Below the pieces are notes generated by a model, which searched no databases, was not told the origin of the DNA, and worked only from the letters and a program-made list of their open reading frames with translations. A stretch of DNA of 64,000 nucleotides from JAFLCM01 sp964510955 (GTDB taxonomy: Bacteria > Planctomycetota > Phycisphaerae > Phycisphaerales > UBA1924). The stretch is from positions 1 to 64,000 of the forward strand of contig CAZEDW010000004.1 of NCBI GenBank assembly GCA_964510955.1. The letters are read 5' to 3'. Below are positions 47,946-56,017 of the stretch, one piece after another; positions within the stretch are counted from its first letter, which is position 1; every line of letters begins with the position of its first letter. A program made the translations under genes and the position numbers.

Positions 47946-48725
47946 TCATGCGCCCGTCGCGGAGCGCGGCGCCGGGTGGCGCGCCCCCTTGCGGAGCCGC
48001 CAGCAGCATCGGAGCACATCGGCGAACATCTGGAAGGTGTCGGTGCTCACGCGCAGGGTGCTGGTGGTCGGGTTGTCCCAGTCAACCGGGACCTCGGCGA
48101 TGGCGAGGCCCTGGCGCTTGGCGAGCATGAGCAGTTCAACGTCGAACGCGAACCGGTCCACGCGGGCGAGGGGGAAGATCGCGCTCGCGGCCCGGGCCGA
48201 GAAGACCTTGAAGCCGCACTGGGTGTCGCTGAGGTCCGGCAGGGCGAGGGCGCGGACAAGGTAGGGGAAGCTCTTGCCGAGCATCTGGCGGACGCGGTGC
48301 TGGCGCCGGACGATGGTGGAGTGCCCCAGGCGGCGCGAGGCGATCAGGACTTCTGGCGCCGTTCCCCTGGCCCGGGCCTCCAGCACCGCCACGCCGAAGC
48401 GGTCGAGGTGGTTGATGGTGGTGGAGTTGTCGGCGTCCATGAAGAGGCGCCAGGGCCGGGTGGCGCGGGCCATGCCCCAGCGAACCGCGTGGCCTTTGCC
48501 CCGGTTTGCCGGGTATGACAGCACGGTCACACCGGGGCCGGCGCCCCGGGCGAGGGCGGCGGTTTGATCGCGGCTGCCGTCGTCTACCACAAGGATCTCG
48601 TGCTCCAGGCCGGCTTCCTGGAGCCACGTGCGCACGTCGGTGAGCGTGTCAACGATGAAAGCCCCGGCGTTGTACGCCGGGATGACCACCGAGACGGAGC
48701 CGAACACATCGCGAGCCGCGGGCAT
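47946..48725 (-). CDS. family 2 glycosyltransferase, dolichyl-phosphate type
   Basis: 259 aa from ATG 48725 (upstream ATG 48734 possible). GT2 fold with SVVIPAYNAGAFI, ILVVDDGSRDQT, NRGKGHAVRWGMARA, the metal-binding DADNST and SDTQCGFKVFSA, which is typical of polyprenyl-phosphate glucosyl/mannosyltransferases. The C-terminal VPVDWDNPTTSTLRV fits. It probably makes a lipid-linked sugar; the divergent TMTC-like neighbour may use such a donor. TACCAT lies 7 nt before 48725. Confidence 0.9.
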   Translation of the reverse strand: MPAARDVFGSVSVVIPAYNAGAFIVDTLTDVRTWLQEAGLEHEILVVDDGSRDQTAALARGAGPGVTVLSYPANRGKGHAVRWGMARATRPWRLFMDADNSTTINHLDRFGVAVLEARARGTAPEVLIASRRLGHSTIVRRQHRVRQMLGKSFPYLVRALALPDLSDTQCGFKVFSARAASAIFPLARVDRFAFDVELLMLAKRQGLAIAEVPVDWDNPTTSTLRVSTDTFQMFADVLRCCWRLRKGARHPAPRSATGA

Positions 48726-48732
48726 GGGGGGC

Positions 48733-48738
48733 ATGGTA
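48733..48738 (-). promoter_or_regulatory. -10 hexamer of glycosyltransferase, leaderless-type
   Basis: TACCAT (minus strand) with 7 nt to ATG 48725. Confidence 0.45.
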
Positions 48739-48790
48739 GAACAATGGGGTTGGTTCTCGAAGCCCCACCGATCGACCGATAAGCACACCC

Positions 48791-50731
48791 ATGGCGACCA
48801 CTCGCGAAACCGCTCAGCCACGCGGCGAGGCAGCATCCGGCGGAACCGGCGTCCCGGGCTGGTTCTTTGACACGCTGATCGCGCTGGCGGCGTTCGTGCT
48901 GGCGGCGGCGCTGTACTTCGGCTCGCTGGACGGCGAGTTTGTTTACGACGACCACCTTCAGATCGAAAAGAACAACCTCATTCAGGACCCGCACATGGCG
49001 TTACGGGCCCTGCGGTCGGACGTCTGGGCCTTCAAGGGGGAAGCCGGGCGGGCGTGGAGCAACTATTGGCGACCAACCTTTGTCGGGGCTTTGATCGCGG
49101 AGCACCGGCTGTTCGGGATCGGGCGGACCGAACCTTGGCACGCGGTGAACATCTTCCTGCACGCCCTGGCGTCGGCGCTGGTGGTGCCGCTGGTGAGGAG
49201 GCTGGGCTTTTCGAGGGCGGCGGCGGCCCTGGCGGCGCTGGTCTTCGCGTCGCATCCATCGCGGGTGGAAAATGTCGCGTGGGTCAGCGGGCTGCCCGAC
49301 CTTCTGCTGACCCCGGCGATGTTCGGGGCGCTGATCATCGTGCGGTCGATCGCGGATCGCGCCACGCCGCTGAAGTGGGCGGCGGCGCTGGCGTTGTACG
49401 CGTTGGCGCAGGGGGCCAAGGAAGTCGCGATTTTCTTCCCGGTGTTTGTGGTGCTGGTCTTCATGTGCTCGACGTCCGGGGGCGGCGGCTGGCGAGACGC
49501 GTTGGTTCGGCGCCGGGCGATCAAGGCGGCGATCCCGTTCGCGCTCATCGGCGCTGTGTACCTGGTCATCCGCTGGCGGATTGTGGGCTCGGCGGCGCTC
49601 AACGTGGTGGGCGGGCCGAGCTTCGCGCAGGCGGTGCTTACCTCGCCGGCAGTGTTGGCTTTCTATCTCAATCAGACAATCTGGCCGGCGGTGCTGGGGC
49701 CGAACTACCCGCTGGGGGTGTGGACGCTGAGCAACCTGAGCCTTGGGGCGGTGCTGGCCAGCGCGGCGTTGATCGCGCCGTTCGCGGCGCTCTCGTGGTG
49801 GCTGTGCCGACGGGACCCCCGCGCGGTGTTCGCGCTGGGCGTTTTCCTGCTGCCGCTGGTGCCCGCGATGAACATCTCGGCGTTCATCCCGGGCCAGTTC
49901 GTGCACGACAGGTACCTGTATGTTTCGCTCCTGGGTGTGGTGCTCCTGATCGCGCTGGGCTTGGAGCAGGTGATGTCGCGGTCTGCCCGCGGGTGGACGA
50001 TTGCCGCGGGCGTCCTCACGTTGACCGCGACCGGCCTGGGCGCCTGGCGGACCGTGGGGTACGTCCCGGCGTGGTCGAGCGACCTGGCCCTGTGGACGCG
50101 CGGGGTCGAGGTTGATCCGGGCGGCGCGTTTGTCAACGCCCAGCTTGGGGTCTATCTGGCTCAGGCGGGCAAGCACACCGAGGCGGTGGCGGCGTTCGAC
50201 AAGGCCGTTGCTTCGGGCGATTACAACGCAGCGGCGCAGGCACGGCTGGGGCGGGCCGAATCGTTCCTGGCGCTCCAGCGGCCCGGCGACGCCGAGAAGG
50301 ACCTACTGGCGATCATGGACTTTGACAACCCGCAGATGCGGTACCGCGCTGTGGAGCGACTGGCGGTTGCGTACATGGACCAGCAGCGTGCCGGCGACGC
50401 CGAGGCGCTGCTGCGCAAGGCGCGCGCCGAGCTGGCCATGTACTACTGCAAGATCACCGAGAAGCTCGCGGTCATTCTGTACACCGGCGGGCGCAAAGAC
50501 CAGGCTTTGCGCGAGCTGGAGGAAGCCAGGCCCAGGGCCGCGGGCGAGCTGGGTGCGCCCGGCAAGCTGGTGCTGTACCGTCTCGGCATGCTGTACGCCG
50601 AGTTTGGGAGGCCTCAGGACGCCGCCCAGGCGCTGCGCGACTACCTCTCGCAGACCGCGGCGATCGCCGACCCGGACGTCGTGCCGTATCGGCGCGACGC
50701 CGAGGCGCGGCTGAAGGCGCTGGGGGGCTGA
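48791..50731 (+). CDS. TMTC-like membrane protein with TPR tail
   Basis: 646 aa. About ten membrane helices in residues ~25-430, beginning with the TMTC/O-mannosyltransferase-like luminal loop FVYDDHLQIEKNN and containing HPSRVENVAWVSGLPDLL and FIPGQFVHDRYLYVSLLGV. The C-terminal ~210 residues are TPR repeats (FVNAQLGVYLAQAGKHTEAVAAFDKA). Family members transfer sugars from polyprenyl-phosphate donors to proteins; the divergent GT2 gene could supply one. Acceptor unknown. Confidence 0.8.
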   Translation: MATTRETAQPRGEAASGGTGVPGWFFDTLIALAAFVLAAALYFGSLDGEFVYDDHLQIEKNNLIQDPHMALRALRSDVWAFKGEAGRAWSNYWRPTFVGALIAEHRLFGIGRTEPWHAVNIFLHALASALVVPLVRRLGFSRAAAALAALVFASHPSRVENVAWVSGLPDLLLTPAMFGALIIVRSIADRATPLKWAAALALYALAQGAKEVAIFFPVFVVLVFMCSTSGGGGWRDALVRRRAIKAAIPFALIGAVYLVIRWRIVGSAALNVVGGPSFAQAVLTSPAVLAFYLNQTIWPAVLGPNYPLGVWTLSNLSLGAVLASAALIAPFAALSWWLCRRDPRAVFALGVFLLPLVPAMNISAFIPGQFVHDRYLYVSLLGVVLLIALGLEQVMSRSARGWTIAAGVLTLTATGLGAWRTVGYVPAWSSDLALWTRGVEVDPGGAFVNAQLGVYLAQAGKHTEAVAAFDKAVASGDYNAAAQARLGRAESFLALQRPGDAEKDLLAIMDFDNPQMRYRAVERLAVAYMDQQRAGDAEALLRKARAELAMYYCKITEKLAVILYTGGRKDQALRELEEARPRAAGELGAPGKLVLYRLGMLYAEFGRPQDAAQALRDYLSQTAAIADPDVVPYRRDAEARLKALGG

Positions 50732-50761
50732 CCGCGCTTCGCGAGGCGTGGGCGAGCGGCT

Positions 50762-50782
50762 GGGGGCGGGGCGGGGGCGGGG
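50762..50782 (+). other. potential G-quadruplex
   Basis: Four runs of 5, 4, 5 and 4 guanines separated by single cytosines, 82 nt before the acyl carrier protein ATG, on the non-template strand. Confidence 0.5.
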
Positions 50783-50863
50783 CCGGTGGCGGGCACTTGC
50801 AGTCCGGGCGTTGGGGCCGCATCATGGTCGGGCCGAGCCGTCGCTCGCCCTAAAGGAATCCGA

Positions 50864-51247
50864 ATGAACCGCAACGAGATCTTCGAGAAAATCAAGGAAG
50901 TGCTGGTCGACGCCCTCGGGGTGGATGACGAGGATGTGACTGAAGCGGCCCGGTTGCAGGCCGACCTGGGCGCCGAATCGATCGACTATCTGGACATCTC
51001 GTTCAAGCTGGAGCAGGCGTTCGGGATCAAGATCGGCCAGGGAGAGTTGTTCCCGGATGGCTCGGCCCAGAACGCGGGGTTCGTCAAAGACGGCAAGATC
51101 ACCGCCGAAGGTGTCGCTCTCTTAAAGGGCAAGCTGCCGCACGTGGACTTCTCGCAGTGGGAGAAGGACCCGCAGATCAGCAAGGTCGGGCACCTGTTCA
51201 CGGTGGGGGTGCTGGTGAACTTCGTGGAGCGGAAGTTGAAGGGGTAG
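50864..51247 (+). CDS. acyl carrier protein, long form
   Basis: 127 aa, longer than AcpP (~78 aa). Start follows AAAGGA. The carrier core has DLGAESIDYLDISFKLEQAF with Ser39 as the phosphopantetheine site. A C-terminal extension of ~50 residues (KLPHVDFSQWEKDPQISKVG onward) is unusual. It precedes a FabZ-like dehydratase, so it probably serves a specialised fatty-acid or lipid pathway rather than bulk synthesis. Confidence 0.88.
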   Translation: MNRNEIFEKIKEVLVDALGVDDEDVTEAARLQADLGAESIDYLDISFKLEQAFGIKIGQGELFPDGSAQNAGFVKDGKITAEGVALLKGKLPHVDFSQWEKDPQISKVGHLFTVGVLVNFVERKLKG

Positions 51248-51311
51248 GAAAGCACTGGGCACTGGTGCGACAGACACATCCGGACGTCCACGGACACCTG
51301 ACTCCGATTCC

Positions 51312-51344
51312 CCTCCGTCCCCTCCGAGGCCTCCGCGTTCAACT
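51312..51344. repeat. CTCCG-type dispersed repeat before dehydratase
   Basis: CTCCGTCCCCTCCGAGG then CCTCCGCGTTCAA, ending ~9 bp before the start. It shares CTCCGTCC...CTCCGCGTTCA with the repeat before ctaE. Confidence 0.5.
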
Positions 51345-51352
51345 CCCTCCCC

Positions 51353-51877
51353 ATGCGCTGGATGTGGATCGACAGAATCCTTGAACTCGAACCCTCCAAG
51401 CGGATGGTGGCGATCAAAAACGTCTCGCTTGCCGAGGAGCACCTGCACGACCACTTCGCGGCCGACCCGGCGCGGGGCCTGCCCGCCACGCCGATCATGC
51501 CCGGCAGCCTGATGGTTGAGGGCATGGCTCAGACGGCGGGCGTTTTGGTGGGGCACTCGGTGGGGTTTGCCGAGAAGGTGGTTTTGGCGAAGGTGAACAA
51601 GGCGGAGATCGACGCAGATGTGCCGCCCGGACGCACGATCCGCTACACGGCGGTGGTGGAGCGAATGGACGCCAGCGGGGCTTCGACCAAGGGGACGATC
51701 GAGGTGATGGAGTCCGGGGCCTCGGGCGCCGCCGGTGCCGCCCGCGAGATCGGGCGCGTGGACCTGATGTTCAGCTTCATCGACCGCAACATGGGCGGCG
51801 TCGAGTTCCCCAAGGAGAACTTCGTGTTCGGCGAGGGGTTCAAGACGCTGCTGCGGATGAGCGGGATCGGCACTTGA
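51353..51877 (+). CDS. 3-hydroxyacyl-ACP dehydratase-like hotdog protein
   Basis: 174 aa. FabZ/FabA-like hotdog fold: DRILELEPSKRMVAIKNV, catalytic His34 in LHDHF and the acidic residue in PIMPGSLMVEGMAQTAGVL (Glu56). Late residues FIDRNMGGVEFPKENF are less typical. It would remove water from a 3-hydroxyacyl group on the adjacent carrier protein. Confidence 0.85.
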   Translation: MRWMWIDRILELEPSKRMVAIKNVSLAEEHLHDHFAADPARGLPATPIMPGSLMVEGMAQTAGVLVGHSVGFAEKVVLAKVNKAEIDADVPPGRTIRYTAVVERMDASGASTKGTIEVMESGASGAAGAAREIGRVDLMFSFIDRNMGGVEFPKENFVFGEGFKTLLRMSGIGT

Positions 51878-51893
51878 GTTTGCGCGCCAGTTG

Positions 51894-52214
51894 CTATTCA
51901 GGGAGCTGCAGTTCCAAATAGGCTCCGGGGTGGATGGAGTCAACCGCAGCGGCGATCCGAGCGGTGTGCATTCTCAAAATCGGCCAGCTTGTCGTGGGCA
52001 GCACGATGATGGCCAGCCGACGGCCTGCAAGGGACTGCTGGTATCGGAGTCGTTTGTCCGTGGTGACGATCGCATCGAAATCGCGTTCGGCGCGCAGGAG
52101 CAGCTCGCCGTTTACGAGTTCCTGCCACCGCATTTCGTAGGCGGCCCGAACTTCGTGGCCCTAGATATGCCACCGGAGCGGGGCGGGAGTTCCTTGATCG
52201 AAGAGAACGCGCAT
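51894..52214 (-). pseudogene. DUF5615 PIN-like toxin gene with in-frame amber stop
   Basis: The start at 52214 gives MRVLFDQGTPAPLRWHI, then TAG (52161-52163), then GHEVRAAYEMRWQELVNGE in the same frame to the stop at 51894. The joined 106-codon frame matches a DUF5615 toxin throughout, including FDAIVTTDKRLRYQQ. The stop removes the active-site Asp of LFDQG from the rest; a restart at 52133 would make a 79-aa fragment without it. The antitoxin upstream is intact. Probable loss-of-function mutation. Confidence 0.75.
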
Positions 52215-52234
52215 GGCTTGAGGAGATCGAGTTG

Positions 52235-52450
52235 TCAGGCGGCCAGGCTGCGCTCGGTGTGTGCGAGGACCGCCTCAACTTGTTCGCGGGACACTCCCGG
52301 GAACCACTCCACGAACTCGCCGACGGTGGCGCCGCCCTCGAGGTTCTCGAAGAGCGCCGAAACGGGGACGCGGGTGCCTTTGAACACCCACGCGCCGCTG
52401 ACCTTCTCGGGCACCCGTTCGACCGCGGGGCATGTAGACCAGTCAAGCAT
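52235..52450 (-). CDS. DUF433 antitoxin
   Basis: 71 aa from ATG 52450. The DUF433 domain GAWVFKGTRVPVSALFENLE is followed by EFVEWFPGVSREQVEAVLAH, a helix-turn-helix-like antitoxin fold. It lies 20 bp upstream of the DUF5615 toxin gene, the usual type II pair order. TATTGT lies 5 nt before the ATG. Confidence 0.82.
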   Translation of the reverse strand: MLDWSTCPAVERVPEKVSGAWVFKGTRVPVSALFENLEGGATVGEFVEWFPGVSREQVEAVLAHTERSLAA

Positions 52451-52455
52451 GTGAA

Positions 52456-52461
52456 ACAATA
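52456..52461 (-). promoter_or_regulatory. -10 hexamer of toxin-antitoxin pair
   Basis: TATTGT (minus strand), 5 nt before ATG 52450; near-leaderless. Confidence 0.35.
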
Positions 52462-52498
52462 GGTGCTTGGCGGCGCCGCCGTTGCTTGGCACGAACGG

Positions 52499-53128
52499 TC
52501 AGTTGGATTGGCACGGCGCGGTTTCTCGGCGACGCGCATGAAGAGCTTGCCACGCTGGGTCCACCAGCTCCCGTGCTCGGGTGACGTCGATGCCAACCCA
52601 CGGGTCCGGCGAAGTCGCGCAGACCGACTTGGCCCACTTAAGCACGTTATCGCCCAACGCCTTCACCTGACCTTCCATCTTGTTCGAGACCCACACGACG
52701 TGCTGATGGCCGTCGGTGTCGCTTGCTACGAACAGCCACTGAGAGCCGTCCGCGATGTTGGGGTTGATTTGATCGGTCATGTCCCAGAAACCGTTGTCGG
52801 CAAGACATACGGCGATTGCGGTCATGGCGCCCGGTGATACGTCAGTCCGGAGATAACCGTGATCCTGGTAACTCCCCGGCGACGACCGCTCGGAGAACCC
52901 GGCGCACCACCCGGAATGGCAGATGATTGAGAGGCGCTTGTTCCGCAGCACGACCGCGCGGTCCGCCTGTCCAAAGCCGCAATCGAGAAAGCAGAACTCT
53001 GATATGGGGCGGAACTCCGACACTTTGTGAGGTGGGGAATTTCGGGGTAGGAGAACGAGAAACCCCGCCGTGATGATGGCCGCACCGCATGCCACGAGCG
53101 TCTGTGGTCGCCTCCATCGGCATTGCAT
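52499..53128 (-). CDS. unknown membrane-anchored protein
   Basis: 209 aa from ATG 53128, preceded by GGGAG. One N-terminal membrane helix (~9-27, TLVACGAAIITAGFLVLL) and a soluble domain with several cysteines (FCFLDCGFG, ICHSGWCAGF). It also contains GSQWLFVASDTDGHQHVVWVSN and repeated Asp/Trp. No family recognised. Codon use is less GC3-biased in parts than neighbours. Confidence 0.6.
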   Translation of the reverse strand: MQCRWRRPQTLVACGAAIITAGFLVLLPRNSPPHKVSEFRPISEFCFLDCGFGQADRAVVLRNKRLSIICHSGWCAGFSERSSPGSYQDHGYLRTDVSPGAMTAIAVCLADNGFWDMTDQINPNIADGSQWLFVASDTDGHQHVVWVSNKMEGQVKALGDNVLKWAKSVCATSPDPWVGIDVTRARELVDPAWQALHARRRETAPCQSN

Positions 53129-53153
53129 CGCCCAGCGCTCCCGGGTGCTTCGG

Positions 53154-54371
53154 TTACAACCACCCCACCCTTGGCAGATCCCCCACCAGCGAAGTGCACC
53201 ACTCAACAAACGCCGGTGTGACACCCGCCCCGCCGGGCGCGATGAACTCCGCGGGCATGTGGCGTGTCTTGGCGGCGACCTGATCGAGCCGCACCACGCC
53301 GATCTGGGCGCGGTAGGTCTCTCCGGGCTTGCTCGCGCGCTTGATACAAACCGACCCCTCGCCCAGCTCACCCTTGAGCGCCGTGGCCACGGCGAAGCGC
53401 CCCACCTCCCGGGCCTCGGTGGCGTCCACCGGCGACGCGTCGGGCCAGAAGCGCTGGGCATAGCCGAGCGTGTCGGCGCGGGCACGCGGGGCCTTGCCGC
53501 CGGCGGGGGTCAATCGCTTCTTCAGCATCTCGACAAGCTGGTCGCCCAGCGCGCCGGAGCCGGAGAGCTGGGCGTTGCCGTGCGCGTCCTTTTCGCCGTG
53601 GATGAGCGACGCACCGATGCTCTCGCCCTTCTCATTGTTCACCCCCTCGCTGACGGCGATGTGGCAGCGGCCGAGCTTGCGGTAGACGCTGTCCACGTCG
53701 CTCACCAGCTTGTCGATGCTCAGCGGGGCCTCGGGCATGTAGATCAGGTGCGGACCGTCGTCCTCGCGGACGCGGGCCAGGGCGCTGGCGCCGGTCAGGA
53801 ATCCGGCGTGCCGCCCCATCACAACGTTGAGCTTGATGCCCGGCAGAGCCCGGTTGTCCAGGTTGTCGCCCATGAAGAAAGTGGCGACGTAGCGGGCCGC
53901 CGACGCGAACCCGGGGGTGTGGTCGTTCTCCATCAGGTCGTTGTCGATGGTCTTGGGGACGTGGAAGGCTCGCAGCTCATACCCGGTTGAACGAGCCATC
54001 TCGCTGACGATCCGGCAGGTGTCCGACGAGTCGTTGCCGCCGATGTAGAAGAAGTAGCGGACGTCGTTTTGTTTCAGCGCCGCCAGGATGCGCTCGCAGT
54101 ACGCCGAGTCGGGCTTGTCGCGGGTGGAGCCCAGGGCGGAGGAAGGGGTGCGGGCAACGCGCTCAAGCTGGTCGGGGGACACGCCAGAAAGGTCGATGAT
54201 CTGGCCGGTGGTCATCCCTTTGACCCCGTGCCGGGCCCCGAGGGTCTTTTTGATCTGCGGCACGCCGCGCAGGGACTCGATCACACCGACCAGCGATTGG
54301 TTGATGACGGCGGAGGGGCCGCCGGACTGGGCGACGATGGCGTTTCCCGGAGGGGTGGGGAGGGTGGGCAT
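53154..54371 (-). CDS. pfp: pyrophosphate-dependent 6-phosphofructokinase
   Basis: 405 aa. The PFK fold opens AIVAQSGGPSAVINQSL. GGNDSSDT (111-118) has Asn-Asp in the phosphoryl-donor loop, the PPi-type form instead of the ATP-type GGDGS. VPKTIDNDL (~139-147) carries the catalytic Asp and Lys. MGRHAGFL binds fructose 6-phosphate. The reaction is reversible and can serve glycolysis or gluconeogenesis. Confidence 0.92.
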   Translation of the reverse strand: MPTLPTPPGNAIVAQSGGPSAVINQSLVGVIESLRGVPQIKKTLGARHGVKGMTTGQIIDLSGVSPDQLERVARTPSSALGSTRDKPDSAYCERILAALKQNDVRYFFYIGGNDSSDTCRIVSEMARSTGYELRAFHVPKTIDNDLMENDHTPGFASAARYVATFFMGDNLDNRALPGIKLNVVMGRHAGFLTGASALARVREDDGPHLIYMPEAPLSIDKLVSDVDSVYRKLGRCHIAVSEGVNNEKGESIGASLIHGEKDAHGNAQLSGSGALGDQLVEMLKKRLTPAGGKAPRARADTLGYAQRFWPDASPVDATEAREVGRFAVATALKGELGEGSVCIKRASKPGETYRAQIGVVRLDQVAAKTRHMPAEFIAPGGAGVTPAFVEWCTSLVGDLPRVGWL

Positions 54372-54384
54372 GGGACCAAGACGT

Positions 54385-54390
54385 TAGACT
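54385..54390 (+). promoter_or_regulatory. -10 hexamer of lipoprotein gene, leaderless-type
   Basis: TAGACT, 7 nt, ATG 54398; the same hexamer as upstream of the comM fragment. Confidence 0.5.
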
Positions 54391-54397
54391 GCTCGCC

Positions 54398-55009
54398 ATG
54401 GGTTGTCGCTGGATTGGAATGGCTCTGATTGTCGCTGCCGGGGCGCTTGCCGGGTGCGCGTCCCGTCCTGGGGCAGCGTTTGTGGACGTGCCGGCAGGGC
54501 GGTACCCGGCGGTATTCCAGGCCGCCAAGGATGTGCTGCGCGACGCGCAGTTTGAGTTGGATCGGGTGGACGCCGAGGGCGGCGTGATCACGACGCGGGC
54601 GCGGGGGTCGTCCGGACTCGCGACGCCGTGGCTCCCTCATTCGGCCGGATTCTCCGACGCGGTGACCGGCCTCGCCCAGCGCGAGCGCAGGCGCGTCGAG
54701 GTGGTTTTCAGCGCGGCGGGAGAAGCCGACCAGCAACGTGAGTCCCTGGGGTCGGACGTCGCCAGGCCGGCGTTGCCGCCGGATGCGCCCCTGCGGCTTG
54801 AAGTCTTGGTGACGGTGGAGCGGGTGTATCGACCGGGCAAGCGCGTCGATGCGACGGGCGTGCGGCTGACCAGTTACGCGTCGGACCCGAGCATGCGCCA
54901 GGATGGACTGGAGCCGGCGTTTGCAGTGGAATCCAGAAAGGACAAGGGACTTGCCGGGGTGCTGGCAGAAAAAATCCGGAGGAACGCGGGCATCGAAGGC
55001 CCGCAGTGA
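54398..55009 (+). CDS. putative lipoprotein of unknown function
   Basis: 203 aa. Signal peptide with lipobox ALAGC (Cys20). A soluble domain follows with YPAVFQAAKDVLRDAQFEL and DAEGGVITTRARG, a pattern seen in small periplasmic beta-rich lipoproteins. Starts are divergent from pfp with 26 bp between; no enzymatic motif. Confidence 0.75.
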   Translation: MGCRWIGMALIVAAGALAGCASRPGAAFVDVPAGRYPAVFQAAKDVLRDAQFELDRVDAEGGVITTRARGSSGLATPWLPHSAGFSDAVTGLAQRERRRVEVVFSAAGEADQQRESLGSDVARPALPPDAPLRLEVLVTVERVYRPGKRVDATGVRLTSYASDPSMRQDGLEPAFAVESRKDKGLAGVLAEKIRRNAGIEGPQ

Positions 55010-55181
55010 CCCCGGTTTACTGCGCCGCGCAGCAGTTCCAGAATCTCGGTGCTTGTTGGGATGTCCTTGGGTCGAGGATATCTGTTCTGAGTTGCGCAAA
55101 CCGCCGATGGAAGGAGCCTCAGGGGCGACCGGTTCGAGTTGTTCTCACACATTCGTACGGGCGTTGTCTGGGAGTATCGTC

Positions 55182-56006
55182 ATGATGATCGGTGTGGTAA
55201 ATAGTCGCCCCGACGCGGACGTGGCGCGTCGGGGGATTTTGTTGGGTGCGGCTCTGGGAGCGTTGCCGGGCCTGGTGACGACACGCTGGTTTGCAATGGC
55301 CGCGTCGGCATTGGCGGCGGCGTGGGTTGCCAATCCCTGCCGGATTCGCGGGCGTGCCTTGGGGGTCGGCGGCGCTGAGGATCGTCGCTTTGGAGTCGGC
55401 GCATACGACCCCAGAACGCGCCGCACCGTGTTGTGTGAAAGCACCAATGGGCCGCACGATTGCTCGTCCTCGTGGCTGGTCGATTCGTGGGACGCGGGCG
55501 ACCGGTGTCTGCAGTCCGAGCCGGTGGTGAGCCTGGTGGACCACGCCGCGTGGTCGAATCGGGCCGGGCCCGGGCAGTCGGTTTTCTGGGTGGAGCGGAT
55601 GGGGTGCTCGTCTGCGCTGGTCGCCACGGTCACACCCGACAGGCGGGCCTCGGACGGTTCTCAAATGGTCATCGACGTGGAGATCGGTGGGCTGACGGGC
55701 ATGGCGGCGCCGAGCGATGAGGACGCCGCGCTGCTGGCGGCGGCGATGCGGGTCCTCAGCGGGCGTGCTTCCGACGCCTTCGGGCGTGCGCTGGATGCTC
55801 CGGAGACCAAGCCGCTCACGGAGCGCGAGCGGGAGGTGCTCGAGCTGCTGGCGACGGGGATGTCTGTCAGGCAGGTCGCCGAGCAGTTGTCCCGCAGCCC
55901 ACACACGGTGCACGACCACGTCAAGGCGCTTCACAAGAAGCTGGGCGCGACCAGCCGGGGCCAGCTTGTCTCGCGGGCGCTGACCGCGTTGTCCCCCGCG
56001 GCGTAG
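55182..56006 (+). CDS. LuxR-type helix-turn-helix regulator
   Basis: 274 aa from ATG 55182; ATG 55107 is an alternative. The N-terminal ~200 residues lack a recognised sensor fold (GGAEDRRFGVGAYDPRTRRT, then SSSWLVDSWDAG). The C-terminal ~65 are a GerE/LuxR DNA-binding domain: LTEREREVLELLATGMS, QVAEQLSRSPHTVHDHVKAL, then HKKLGATSRGQL. No receiver domain is present. Targets unknown; it ends 11 bp before the convergent purC. Confidence 0.85.
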   Translation: MMIGVVNSRPDADVARRGILLGAALGALPGLVTTRWFAMAASALAAAWVANPCRIRGRALGVGGAEDRRFGVGAYDPRTRRTVLCESTNGPHDCSSSWLVDSWDAGDRCLQSEPVVSLVDHAAWSNRAGPGQSVFWVERMGCSSALVATVTPDRRASDGSQMVIDVEIGGLTGMAAPSDEDAALLAAAMRVLSGRASDAFGRALDAPETKPLTEREREVLELLATGMSVRQVAEQLSRSPHTVHDHVKALHKKLGATSRGQLVSRALTALSPAA

Positions 56007-56017
56007 CTTGAAGCGGC

